Shown here: piece by piece, positions 8,818-16,807 of the stretch | How the letters are laid out: every line of letters begins with the position of its first letter | Numbering within the stretch: the first letter of the stretch is position 1 | Assembly: GCF_000829465.1 (NCBI RefSeq) | Contig: NZ_JXAL01000001.1 | Span: 701,107 to 765,106 of the forward strand | Length of the DNA: 64,000 bases | Direction of reading: 5' to 3' | Source of the DNA: Cohnella kolymensis | GTDB taxonomy: Bacteria > Bacillota > Bacilli > Paenibacillales > Paenibacillaceae | Program-made: the position numbers and the translations under genes | Notes under the pieces: model-generated | The model's input: the letters and a program-made list of their open reading frames with translations, nothing else | Database searches by the model: none | What the model was told of the DNA's origin: nothing

Positions 8818-9873
8818 TTATTGTAACCGACCGATATACATTAATTCTTTAGTGTCTCTCTCATCCACGTCACCATCTAGAATTCGTTGAACATCTTGCA
8901 AAGCTTCTTGCAGGGAAACGTTAACTCCTGCTGTCCCTGTAAAAGCTTCTGCTACGTATAGTGGCTGCGTGAGATAGGCTTCGAGCCTCTCGCCTCGCAT
9001 AAAGGTTTGTGTTTCGGCATTAGGAAGCGCTTCCATGCCGTGTACTTGAACCAAAAATCGCAATTCCTTGTAACGACGCAGTAATTTCTTGGCCTTTTGT
9101 CCGATCGATTGATGAAGGGAGTCCGTATCGGCACCCTCGATAATTTCGGAGGTGGAGAGCACTGGGTTCACAGCAGGATAGATATGTCTAACCGCCAAGT
9201 CCGCGTCGAATTGCCATAGTGTTTCAAGCGGTCCGTAAGGTAATCCCTCGTCGATGGCTTCACCTTTAAGATCTACAAGCAAAGTGGTTAATGAAACGAC
9301 ACCAGACTTATGCAGACGGTTCTGCAAATTGTAGATCTCATTGCTAATGACATGGGAGCGATCACTTGACAAAACTACATCCTTGGTGGAGCCGATATTA
9401 CTAATCTGTGTAAAAGCTTCGTCCACGCTATTGCAGACTATTTCTGCATCTCCTGCCACATCTTCAATTTCGGGATGGTCCCCTTCTGGCTTAAGAAGTA
9501 CGGTCACATAGCCTTGTTGTTTCAATCGATAAAATAACTCAGCAAGTACAACTAACTGGCCCATCTTCGGGCGGGCTACTAATCCCGCGGTTCCCCCTTT
9601 GACTAATGGTGCAAACAAATCTAAGGTTTTAATCCCAGTTTCAATCATTTCAATTTCCTCCCCAATTAGAATCAATTCATCCAAGCTGCATTTAGCCAAA
9701 GAGGCTAATGCTACAAGCGTACGAACTTCTGCACGACCTACTGGAATTTTTCCAGTGCATAAGTTTGAAACCGTCGCAGAACGCAGACCAACTGATCGAG
9801 CAGCACTCGTCAAATTTGGAACACGTTGGCGAAGAAGCGGAACATTAAGTCGAATATCCTCCAATATTTTCAT
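8818..9873 (-). CDS. HTH domain fused to a degenerate F1-ATPase beta-subunit-like domain
   Basis: A protein of about 350 residues with two parts. Residues 20-66 look like an XRE-type helix-turn-helix (AARSVGLRSATVSNL). Residues 77-351 follow the ATP synthase beta subunit: ETGIKTLDLFAPLVKGG, then a P-loop equivalent ARPKMGQL where the beta subunit has GGAGVGKT, a Walker-B-like TTLLVDL, then IYPAVNPVLSTSEI (beta: IYPAVDPLDSTSR), and a C-terminal part with LTQPLYVAEAFTG and ILDGD (beta: LSQPFQVAEVFTG, ILAGE). The Walker A lysine and the GERTREG segment are gone, so ATP hydrolysis is not expected. AAGGAGG touches the ATG at 9873, so the in-frame TTG at 9864 is the better start. Monocistronic, AT-rich, with four operator-like sites at its start. 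Inference: an autoregulated DNA-binding protein with a pseudo-ATPase sensor or oligomerisation domain. Confidence 0.8.
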   Translation of the reverse strand: MKILEDIRLNVPLLRQRVPNLTSAARSVGLRSATVSNLCTGKIPVGRAEVRTLVALASLAKCSLDELILIGEEIEMIETGIKTLDLFAPLVKGGTAGLVARPKMGQLVVLAELFYRLKQQGYVTVLLKPEGDHPEIEDVAGDAEIVCNSVDEAFTQISNIGSTKDVVLSSDRSHVISNEIYNLQNRLHKSGVVSLTTLLVDLKGEAIDEGLPYGPLETLWQFDADLAVRHIYPAVNPVLSTSEIIEGADTDSLHQSIGQKAKKLLRRYKELRFLVQVHGMEALPNAETQTFMRGERLEAYLTQPLYVAEAFTGTAGVNVSLQEALQDVQRILDGDVDERDTKELMYIGRLQ

Positions 9874-9878
9874 CCTCC

Positions 9879-9963
9879 TTACTTTATAGAGTAATATCCT
9901 TTACTTTAAAAAGCAACATAATAATTTACTTTTAAAATGCAAATTTTTACTCTATGGCGTAAA
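9879..9963 (-). promoter_or_regulatory. Four operator-like repeats upstream of the HTH/F1-beta gene
   Basis: TTACT-(7 or 8 bases)-GYAA occurs at 9879-9894, 9902-9917, 9927-9943 and 9948-9963. The first is a perfect palindrome (TTACTTTATAGAGTAA). Spacing between starts is 23, 25 and 21 bases, about two helical turns, so all would face the same side of the DNA. The first copy overlaps the Shine-Dalgarno of the gene. Inference: cooperative autoregulation by the HTH protein. Confidence 0.55.
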
Positions 9964-9992
9964 ATTAAAAGTGGGCGGTCGATTTCTCCCCC

Positions 9993-10204
9993 GAGGGGAG
10001 TATCCAATTCCTGCTTTTACTTGCTCACGAAGCTGATTCGAGGATGACAAGCTTAGAGGTAGAATTGGATTGCGTACTCGGTCTGCTCTGCAGACCTCCG
10101 TGCGATCGAACCCCAATGTCCTCCTCCGGACCGGGGTGACTCCCCAATCTCTCCACAAAAAAAACACTGACCTCGTGCGGTCAGTGTTCTTATAGTGGGG
10201 CCGA
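9993..10204. repeat. ssrA 3'-flank repeat, copy A
   Basis: About 210 bases nearly identical to 11391-11603, in the same orientation. It includes a terminator hairpin (10163-10188) identical in its arms to the ssrA terminator, followed by a degenerate form of the ssrA 3' end (GTGGGGCCGAACC). Small differences and indels suggest an old duplication. Confidence 0.85.
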
Positions 10205-10325
10205 ACCGTGGCTGTGCAAAACCACAATCCTTCGCCGTTTGATGCTGAGGATGTTTGGAGGAATAGCTTAAGCTATGTTTGAATAACAGGCGGAACAAGG
10301 AACATCAAGTTACCCTGACACATTT

Positions 10326-10886
10326 TCAAAAGCCTTGACCATTTGCGTCTCTCCAAATTTCGTATGCACCAATGACATCGCCATGGTTAAATAATTCAAT
10401 AATTTTATCCTTTATTTCTTCGTCAAGGTTATCAAAATTTTCATTAAAAATCTGGTCAATCATGCTAGGCTCATTTAAATCTATAGGGTTGTCTTCATTG
10501 AGGTTCCAGTAAAGTGAACCATCTTCTTTGTCCTCTAATCCATCTCTCCAATACCGTTGAAGACGCTCAAGTGCATCTCGGTAAACATCATAATCTTTAC
10601 GTTTAAAATCTACTAGTAGGACTTCCACGATTTGCAGCACTTCAACTTCCCGAAAATCATTGGAGATAATATAGATAATTCTAATCCCTGAACTCCGAAG
10701 CTTCTTCTCTTTTGATCCAGTCAGATCTACACTTCGTTTTTTACCGAGCACCTTACCTATTGCGTCTGCCCTTTGCTCAAGTGATTGAAGTGCCTCGTCC
10801 ACTTCATTAAGGATAGCTCCATCTAACTTTGAGTATTCTTCGGCTGCCTTTCTACAAAACTTTACGACAAACCGACGATTGTTTAT
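10326..10886 (-). CDS. RelE/ParE-type toxin with C-terminal extension; probable ATA start
   Basis: The N-terminal 105 residues follow the RelE fold pattern: RRFVVKFCRKAAEEYSKLDG, then GKVLGKK, LTGSKEKKLRSSG and the strand IRIIYIIS. The full domain only appears if translation starts at codon ATA (10886-10884), which directly follows the antitoxin stop and lies seven bases after GAGGAG. The first standard in-frame start (GTG, 10802) would remove 28 residues of the domain. So the start is either a rare ATA, or an ATG-to-ATA change has silenced the toxin. An acidic extension of about 80 residues follows, with no motif I recognise. Likely role: growth-inhibiting RNase or gyrase-type toxin neutralised by the preceding gene. 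Confidence 0.65.
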   Translation of the reverse strand: MNNRRFVVKFCRKAAEEYSKLDGAILNEVDEALQSLEQRADAIGKVLGKKRSVDLTGSKEKKLRSSGIRIIYIISNDFREVEVLQIVEVLLVDFKRKDYDVYRDALERLQRYWRDGLEDKEDGSLYWNLNEDNPIDLNEPSMIDQIFNENFDNLDEEIKDKIIELFNHGDVIGAYEIWRDANGQGF

Positions 10887-11189
10887 TTACTCCTCATTTT
10901 CAACGCGACGAATGGAACGCCATTCCACCAAACTATCCGGTTCCCTCTTCGCTTCCTCCTCACGATATTCCAACACTTCCTCTTCAAGCTCTTTAAGCCT
11001 CTTAAACATTTGCTCATAGGCATCATAACTAAGTAATACCATATTCACTTCTCCATTGTCTGTAATAAACAAAGGTTTTATGTTAGCAAGAGCTTTAATT
11101 TTACTGAAGTGTCGAGAAATCGTCGCGGTATTTACCAGTTGGTCACGACCAAATAGAACCCGCGTCTTAGTCTCATCGGCCATGTTCAT
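10887..11189 (-). CDS. Phd/YefM-type antitoxin
   Basis: A 100-residue antitoxin with the Phd/YefM pattern: an N-terminal DNA-binding half (VNTATISRHFSKIKAL), then PLFITDNGEVNMVLLSYDAYEQM, and a charged helical C-terminus that would wrap the toxin. The frame is open to 11228, but the ATG at 11189 has AAAGGGA eight bases upstream, while the earlier ATG at 11213 lies too close to its GGTGGGG. The toxin frame begins right after the stop. The promoter contains a palindrome that fits autorepression by the complex. Confidence 0.75.
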   Translation of the reverse strand: MNMADETKTRVLFGRDQLVNTATISRHFSKIKALANIKPLFITDNGEVNMVLLSYDAYEQMFKRLKELEEEVLEYREEEAKREPDSLVEWRSIRRVENEE

Positions 11190-11263
11190 TCCAACTTCCC
11201 TTTCCAATATCATCCCCACCTTTGACACATCCTTTCCTATATATTATGTTCTTTACACACATT

Positions 11264-11292
11264 ATTATACGTATAATCATACGTACTGTCAT
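11264..11292 (-). promoter_or_regulatory. Promoter and operator of the toxin-antitoxin pair
   Basis: On the minus strand ATGACA (11292-11287), a 17-base spacer and TATAAT (11269-11264) form a strong sigma-A promoter. A palindrome ACGTAT-N4-ATACGT (11269-11284) fills the spacer, as expected for autorepression. Confidence 0.75.
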
Positions 11293-11348
11293 TAAAAATT
11301 ATTTTCGTAAACGCTTCCTGTACTGAAAAGTGATAATAACTAAATGCA

Positions 11349-11378
11349 AAATCCACAACCTCACGCGGTTGTGGATTT
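11349..11378 (-). terminator. Hairpin next to the duplicated ssrA 3' end
   Basis: Twelve-base perfect arms AAATCCACAACC and GGTTGTGGATTT around a six-base loop, followed by TTTTGC on the minus strand. It lies immediately past the duplicated ssrA end (11381-11400), the same layout as the genuine ssrA gene and its terminator. Confidence 0.6.
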
Positions 11379-11380
11379 AC

Positions 11381-11400
11381 ATGGTGGAGCCGAGGGGAGT
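11381..11400 (-). repeat. 20-bp duplication of the ssrA 3' end (att-like)
   Basis: ATGGTGGAGCCGAGGGGAGT is repeated exactly at 11591-11610, where it is the 3' end of tmRNA with its CCA. An exact copy of an RNA-gene 3' end beside the gene is the usual mark of site-specific integration. No integrase gene is left in the window. Confidence 0.75.
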
Positions 11401-11603
11401 ATCCAATTCCTGATTTAACTTGCTCACGAAGCTTATTCGACGATGACAAGCTTAGAGGTAGAATTGGATTGCGTACTCGGTCTGCTTTGCAGACCTCCGT
11501 GCGATCGAACCCCAATGTCCTCCTTCGGACCGGGGCGACTCCCCAATTCTCTCCACAAAAAAACACTGACCTCGTGCGGTCAGTGTTCTTATGGTGGAGC
11601 CGA
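11391..11603. repeat. ssrA 3'-flank repeat, copy B
   Basis: Near-identical to 9993-10204 in direct orientation. It includes the terminator that directly follows ssrA. Together the two copies flank the toxin-antitoxin cassette. Confidence 0.85.
11556..11588 (-). terminator. ssrA terminator
   Basis: AACACTGACC and GGTCAGTGTT (minus strand) are followed by seven T. It starts four bases past the tmRNA CCA end. Confidence 0.85.
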
Positions 11604-11954
11604 GGGGAGTCGAACCCCTGTCCGAAGACAACGCCACATAGGCTTCTACGGGTGTAGTGACAGATTTGATGTCACCCTAGAGACTCCCCGTCACCGGATT
11701 CCCTTCGGGTCAGCCTGATTATCTTCTTCAGCTAGCCCCAGGCGGAGACTAGACAGCGTATCCCACTAAAGTTGAGCCCCTATCCCGCCACATGGGCGAT
11801 GGAGAGTAGAAGCTTAGCAGATCAGTTTCTTAGGCTGCTGCTAAAGTTGGTTGTTGTTTGCCGTTTAATAGGTTTCCGCGTTAGTGAAGCAGACGCAGCC
11901 CTACTACCCGCTACCCACGCTCGAACTATCCCCGTCGAATCCATAAACGGCCCC
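11592..11954 (-). ncRNA. ssrA: Transfer-messenger RNA
   Basis: A 363-base tmRNA that rescues stalled ribosomes with SmpB. The 5' end GGGGCCG pairs with CGGCTCC before ACCA. The 5' part carries TTATGGATTCGACGGGG and the 3' part the T-arm GGTTCGACTCCCCTCGG. The tag frame (11862-11830) reads GGC AAA CAA CAA CCA ACT TTA GCA GCA GCC TAA, that is GKQQPTLAAA. This is preceded in use by the alanine on tmRNA and resembles other Firmicute GK-type tags, although most end in ALAA. The 3' end borders a segment with integration scars. Confidence 0.97.
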
Positions 11955-12068
11955 GGATAATAAGAATAATGCATGAGCTTGCTTTATTATTATACCATGA
12001 ATAGCAACGAAATACCTAAACGATTACTGGCAATGCTGCCACACAATGCCGATCCGCCGGCACCCGAA

Positions 12069-12557
12069 TTACTTCGGCATGCTGACCTTCTGCTTCTCCC
12101 GTAAAATCCGCTGAAGATCGCGTTGAACATCACGCTTAGCCGCTGCTTCACGTTTATCATACTGCTTTTTACCTTTACCGACGCCGATCAGAACTTTAGC
12201 ATACCCGTTCTTCACATATACGCGCAGCGGCACAAGTGTGTAGCCTTCCTGCTTGGAAAGACCGAGCAGCTTGTGGATCTGCACCTTATGCAGAAGCAGC
12301 TTCCGTGCACGCGTCGGATCGCTCGGGTTGTTGCGGTTCCCCTGCTCGAACGGACTGATATGCAGGTTATGCAGAAAAATCTCGCCGTTTCGGATGGTCG
12401 CGAACGCATCGTTGAGATTCGCCCGGCCGGTGCGCAGCGATTTAATTTCCGTGCCCGTCAATACCATGCCCGCTTCATAGGTTTCCTCGATGAAGTAATC
12501 ATGGGACGCTTTTTTATTTTGTGCAAGCGGTTTGTCGAACTGGTCTTTCTTGCCCAT
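12069..12557 (-). CDS. smpB: SsrA-binding protein
   Basis: A 162-residue basic protein that binds tmRNA and brings it to stalled ribosomes for trans-translation. Typical segments are [27 protein letters not shown] and the basic C-terminal tail [26 protein letters not shown] lies ten bases upstream of the ATG. It is directly upstream of ssrA (114 bases), the usual order in Firmicutes. Frame intact. Confidence 0.97.
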   Translation of the reverse strand: MGKKDQFDKPLAQNKKASHDYFIEETYEAGMVLTGTEIKSLRTGRANLNDAFATIRNGEIFLHNLHISPFEQGNRNNPSDPTRARKLLLHKVQIHKLLGLSKQEGYTLVPLRVYVKNGYAKVLIGVGKGKKQYDKREAAAKRDVQRDLQRILREKQKVSMPK

Positions 12558-12709
12558 TTTCCTTCATCCTCCTTCTGTTCGGACATTCATTATAGCACGC
12601 GCGCGGCGGCACCATCAATATTACCGTTGGCAGCGGCTTATTCCGTCATGGAGCACGGGTTCCGCTCATTTAAACCGCTCGCAGCGGCTTATTTCATCCG
12701 GAAGCCGCA

Positions 12710-13639
12710 TTATCTGCTGCCGCCGAGACACTTATCGATTAACGCCATACGAATATAAAGCCCGTTAACTGCCTGGCGGAAGTAAGCGGCCCGAGGATCG
12801 GCGTCCACTTCCTCGGTTATCTCACCTGCACGAGGGAGCGGATGGAGCACAATGGATTCGCGTCCCATTCGACTCATCAGCTCGGCGTCCACAATATATC
12901 TGCCGGAAGCCTTTTCGTACTCCTCCACCGATGGGAAGCGTTCTTTCTGAATACGCGTCTGATACAGAACATCGACCGAACCCGCGACTGCGTCCAAATC
13001 GTCTGTCTCCATGTATTCAATCCCTTTTTCGTCCAGGTACCTCTTCACGTTAACCGGGATCTGCACATTCTCTGGAGCGATATAGTAAATCATGACATCC
13101 TGATAATTAGCCAAAATATAGCTCAGTGAGTGGACGGTGCGACCATAAGTTAGATCGCCGACCATCGCGATTTTCAACCCGTCGATGCGTCCGAACTCCT
13201 TCTTGATCGTATAGGCGTCAAGCAGCGCCTGAGTCGGATGCTCGCCCGCCCCGTCGCCCGCGTTGATGACGGGAACGCCCGCCACCTTCGCCGCTCGCTT
13301 AGCCGCACCGATTTCCGTATGCCTCATCACGATAACATCGCTGTAGCCGCTCAGTATCCGAATGCTGTCTTCAAGCGTTTCGCCTTTAATCGCGGAGGAG
13401 AACTGACCGGCGTTCTCCGTGCCGATGACACTCCCGCCCAGTCGATGCATCGCGGATTCGAACGATAAGCGGGTGCGCGTGCTCGCCTCAAAAAACAATG
13501 TCGTCATAATGCGTCCTTCATAGCGTCGATCCCCGCCGGCTGCGACGACTTCTTCCATGGCCCGAGCAGATTCGAACAGCTCCTCCAGCTCGTCCCTCAC
13601 GAGCTGCTTCGCTCCCAGTACATGATATAACTGCTTCAT
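12710..13639 (-). CDS. pyrB: Aspartate carbamoyltransferase catalytic subunit
   Basis: A 309-residue enzyme of pyrimidine synthesis making carbamoyl aspartate. The carbamoyl-phosphate site FEASTRTRLSFESAM and the conserved GDLTYGRTVHSL, DVLYQTRIQKERF and HPLPRAGEI segments are all present. It stands alone between rnr and smpB, not with other pyr genes, and no PyrR-type leader is obvious. The sequence is of the E. coli-like type without a neighbouring pyrI. It may be a second copy or the only one; that cannot be told from this window. The 150 bases between it and smpB hold only a short direct repeat (GCAGCGGCTTATT, about 12633 and 12676). Confidence 0.93.
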   Translation of the reverse strand: MKQLYHVLGAKQLVRDELEELFESARAMEEVVAAGGDRRYEGRIMTTLFFEASTRTRLSFESAMHRLGGSVIGTENAGQFSSAIKGETLEDSIRILSGYSDVIVMRHTEIGAAKRAAKVAGVPVINAGDGAGEHPTQALLDAYTIKKEFGRIDGLKIAMVGDLTYGRTVHSLSYILANYQDVMIYYIAPENVQIPVNVKRYLDEKGIEYMETDDLDAVAGSVDVLYQTRIQKERFPSVEEYEKASGRYIVDAELMSRMGRESIVLHPLPRAGEITEEVDADPRAAYFRQAVNGLYIRMALIDKCLGGSR

Positions 13640-13729
13640 CTATTCCCACCCCGCCATACTCGTACACATTAAGTTCTATCCTATAAGATACGGCGAAGTT
13701 TGTAAAATGGTATCGAAGGGCTGCTCCTG

Positions 13730-13767
13730 AAAAAAATGAGCCAGCCGGCACATCTACCGGTTGGCTC
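13730..13767 (-). terminator. Terminator after rnr
   Basis: GAGCCAACCGG and CCGGCTGGCTC (minus strand) are followed by a T-run. It begins about nine bases past the stop codon of the in-frame-corrected rnr (13776). Confidence 0.8.
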
Positions 13768-16324
13768 GCTGAGGCTTATTTCTTCGACTTTCTACGTCTG
13801 CTTGGCTTCTCTTCCGGTTCCCGAGGGTAATTCCCCGACACGGGAAGTCCCCACATGTCCACGCCTTTAGCTCCCTTTGCCGGAGGAGCCTCCCTTTCGG
13901 CGACGACCGTTTTGGCGCTCCGCCTAGGGGCTGCAGAGCCGCTCTTAACACCGGTTCCCGCCGGTTCGGCTGGACCTGTCTTGCGGCCTCGCCCGGCTTT
14001 GGCGGCACCTGCATTACGGCCTCCGCCGGCGCGCCCTGCATCGCTGCCGCCCCGCTCGCTCCGCCCTCCGCGATCAACACGCCCGCCTGCAGCGAAACCG
14101 CCGCCTGCGCCGCGTTTCTTGCGCTTACGATCACGCCCGACGGAGCCCGGTTGCCGACAAGGCTTACTTTTCCGCCGCGGGATTTCATGTCCATCATTTC
14201 AAAGTCGATCGTATGATCATCCATATTCACTCGGGCGACACGAATCTTCACTTCGTCGCCGATCCTGTACACCTTGGACGTCCTCTCACCGATCAACGCC
14301 ATATGCAGTTCATGGAAATGGTAATAATCGTCCGTTAAATCGCTGAGACGAATAAGGCCTTCCACCGTATTCTCCAGCTCCACGAACATACCGAAGCTCG
14401 TGACGCCGCTAATAATGCCGGAGAACTCCTCACCGATTTTATCAAGCATAAATTCGGCCTTTTTCAGCTTTTCGGTATCGCGCTCAGCATCGACCGCTAC
14501 ACGTTCCCGTTCAGAAGATTGCACCGCAATGTCGGGCATACGTGCCGCCAGCTGGTCATATCGGTTTTCCGGAAGGGCGCCTCCATTCTCCAAAACCTCC
14601 CGCATCACCCGGTGTATAGCCAAGTCGGGATAACGCCGGATCGGAGACGTGAAATGCGTGTAGAATTCCGCCGCAAGTCCGAAGTGGCCGCGGCTTTCGG
14701 AATCGTATTTGGCCTGCTTCATCGACCGCAGCATCATCGTGCTGATAACCGTTTCTTCCTTCGTGCCCTGGATTTCTTCCAGCAAAGTCTGAAGTGCGCG
14801 CGGGTGTACCGTATTCCCTTGGCCCCTCACCGCATACCCGAAATTACCGGCAAATTGAATGAAACGCATCAGCTTCTCGCCATCCGGATCTTCGTGGATA
14901 CGGTAAATAAACGGCACCTTTAACCAGTGAAAATGCTCCGCTACCGTCTCGTTAGCCGCGAGCATAAACTCTTCGATAATCTGCTCCGCGACCGAACGCT
15001 CACGTTTCACGATATCAACCGGCTTACCCTGCTCGTCCACGATTACCTTCGATTCCTGGAAGTCGAAATCGACGGCGCCCCTGCGCATCCGCTGCTGCCG
15101 CAGCGCCATTGCGAGCTCCTCCATCAGCCGGAAGTTTTCCACTAGTCCGGAGTAGCGCTCCATCACTTCAGGGTCTTGATCGGTCAATATTTTACGAACA
15201 TTGGTATATGTCATGCGCTCGGTCGTTCGAATGACACTGGTGAACACGTCATGTCGGACACGGCGCATCGTCTTCGGATCAAATTCCATCTCGCACGACA
15301 TCGTCAGCCGATCCACCTTCGGGTTCAAGGAGCAGATCCCGTTGGATAAACGGTGCGGCAGCATCGGAATGACCCGGTCGACCAGGTAAACGCTGCAGCC
15401 CCGGTTGTAAGCTTCCTCATCGAGCTGTGATTTCTCACGCACATAATAGCTCACATCGGCGATATGCACACCCAGCAGCAGATTCCCGTTAGGCAGACGT
15501 TCTACATTGACCGCGTCGTCCAAATCCTTGGCGTCTTCGCCATCGATCGTAACGATCACTTTGTCGCGTAAATCCCGTCTTCCTTGCCGAACGATCTCGT
15601 CATCCGATATGGAATCCGGAGCGGCCTGCGCTTCCGCCAACACTTCTTCCGGGAACTCCTCCGGCAATCCGTGCTTGCGGATAATACTGAGAATATCGAC
15701 ACCGGGATCATCTTTGTGTCCTAAGATTTCTATAATTTCACCTTCAGCCGCGGATCGGCCTTCCGGGTAGCGGATAATGCTCACGACCACCTTCTGACCG
15801 GTTACAGCTCCCTTGAAACCTTCAGCGCGGATGAAGATATCTTTATTAATCCTCTTGTCGTCGGGCACGACAAATCCGAAGCTGTCATGACTACTAAACA
15901 GCCCGACGACCTGTGTGACCGCACGTTTTACGATCCGCACGATTTCGCCTTCCATTTTTCCGTTTTCGCTTTTGGAGGTCACCCGTACGAGAACGATATC
16001 TCCATTCATCGCGCCTTTCATATCGTTCGCGTGAATATAGACATCCGGATGTTCTTCTTCCTCCGGGATCAGGAACGCAAAACCTTTGGGATGACCTTGT
16101 ATGCGGCCGCGCAGCAGATTCATACGCTCAGGCACGCCATAACGATTGGTACGCGTCATCAGGATTTTGCCCTCTTGTTCCATTTCGGCCAACATGCGCA
16201 GAAATTGCTTGAATTCAGCCGCATCCTCTATGCCAAAATGCTTCTCCAGCTCCTGGTACGTCATTGGTTTATAAGCGGTCTCCCGCATGAAATCGAGCAG
16301 CTCCTGCTCTGTGCATATCGGCAC
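13754..16324 (-). CDS. rnr: Ribonuclease R; C-terminal tail frameshifted
   Basis: A processive 3'-5' exoribonuclease that degrades structured RNA and acts with tmRNA/SmpB in clearing broken messages. The order is an N-terminal winged helix, cold-shock domains, the RNB catalytic domain ([13 protein letters not shown], about residue 265) and an S1 domain ending near residue 725. Translation likely starts at GTG 16324, seven bases after GAGGTGA. After VGNRAPSG (near 14150) the open frame is Ala/Pro-rich and unusual. The next frame gives a Gly/Arg-rich basic tail ending [13 protein letters not shown] and SRRRKSKK with a stop at 13776, which is clearly the original C-terminus. The catalytic part is untouched, so a small indel, probably an assembly error, affects only the tail. 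Confidence 0.93.
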   Translation of the reverse strand: MPICTEQELLDFMRETAYKPMTYQELEKHFGIEDAAEFKQFLRMLAEMEQEGKILMTRTNRYGVPERMNLLRGRIQGHPKGFAFLIPEEEEHPDVYIHANDMKGAMNGDIVLVRVTSKSENGKMEGEIVRIVKRAVTQVVGLFSSHDSFGFVVPDDKRINKDIFIRAEGFKGAVTGQKVVVSIIRYPEGRSAAEGEIIEILGHKDDPGVDILSIIRKHGLPEEFPEEVLAEAQAAPDSISDDEIVRQGRRDLRDKVIVTIDGEDAKDLDDAVNVERLPNGNLLLGVHIADVSYYVREKSQLDEEAYNRGCSVYLVDRVIPMLPHRLSNGICSLNPKVDRLTMSCEMEFDPKTMRRVRHDVFTSVIRTTERMTYTNVRKILTDQDPEVMERYSGLVENFRLMEELAMALRQQRMRRGAVDFDFQESKVIVDEQGKPVDIVKRERSVAEQIIEEFMLAANETVAEHFHWLKVPFIYRIHEDPDGEKLMRFIQFAGNFGYAVRGQGNTVHPRALQTLLEEIQGTKEETVISTMMLRSMKQAKYDSESRGHFGLAAEFYTHFTSPIRRYPDLAIHRVMREVLENGGALPENRYDQLAARMPDIAVQSSERERVAVDAERDTEKLKKAEFMLDKIGEEFSGIISGVTSFGMFVELENTVEGLIRLSDLTDDYYHFHELHMALIGERTSKVYRIGDEVKIRVARVNMDDHTIDFEMMDMKSRGGKVSLVGNRAPSGVIVSARNAAQAAVSLQAGVLIAEGGASGAAAMQGAPAEAVMQVPPKPGEAARQVQPNRREPVLRAALQPLGGAPKRSSPKGRLLRQRELKAWTCGDFPCRGITLGNRKRSQADVESRRNKPQRANR

Positions 16325-16407
16325 TCCGTATCACCTCGTTTATGTATAGTATACACGTATTCCTGCCCCGGCAATCGGACAAACACCCGTTGTCTCGGCC
16401 GATGGCA

Positions 16408-16442
16408 CAAAAAAAGCAGGAAGCTTACGCTTCCCGCCTGTT
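16408..16442 (-). terminator. Terminator after secG
   Basis: GCGGGAAGC and GCTTCCTGC arms (minus strand) around GTAA are followed by seven T. It lies 13 bases after the secG stop. Confidence 0.8.
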
Positions 16443-16454
16443 CTTTGTAAATGA

Positions 16455-16694
16455 TTAGACCTCTTTAACGAAATAAGCGACAATGAGAGCAAGGATGAAG
16501 AATCCCACTGCCAGACCGATCGTGAGACGCTGCAGGAACAAATCCAGTCCACGGGCTTTTTGTTTACCGAACAAATGCTCGGCACCGCCGGTGATAGCCC
16601 CCGATAAACCTGCGCTCTTACCGCGCTGCAACAGAACAACGGCAATCACGCCGAGTGAGAATATAACCAGAAGTACTTTAAGAAATACGACCAC
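16455..16694 (-). CDS. secG: Preprotein translocase subunit SecG
   Basis: A 79-residue membrane subunit of the SecYEG channel with two transmembrane helices (about residues 2-21 and 54-75). The family motif [22 protein letters not shown] lies between them. It precedes rnr, as in many Firmicutes, but has its own terminator. Frame intact. Confidence 0.95.
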   Translation of the reverse strand: MVVFLKVLLVIFSLGVIAVVLLQRGKSAGLSGAITGGAEHLFGKQKARGLDLFLQRLTIGLAVGFFILALIVAYFVKEV

Positions 16695-16807
16695 GCTTAC
16701 ACCCCCTAGTACCGAAACAAAAACAGTATTTTTATTCTATCACAACGCCTAGCAGCTTGACAACCATGTTGAATTCTTCCACAAAATGAGATCGATAAGA
16801 CGTCTGC

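Noticed and set aside
8770..11590. Complete mobile element or phage remnant
   Set aside because: There are scars and direct repeats but no integrase, transposase, relaxase or terminal inverted repeats, so no element could be called.
11443..11718. Small ORFs across the ssrA flank repeats
   Set aside because: They overlap tmRNA, its terminator and non-coding repeats; no coding character.
12630..12700. Direct repeat GCAGCGGCTTATT as a mobile-element trace
   Set aside because: Only two short copies within 60 bases and nothing else nearby; chance or local slippage is enough.
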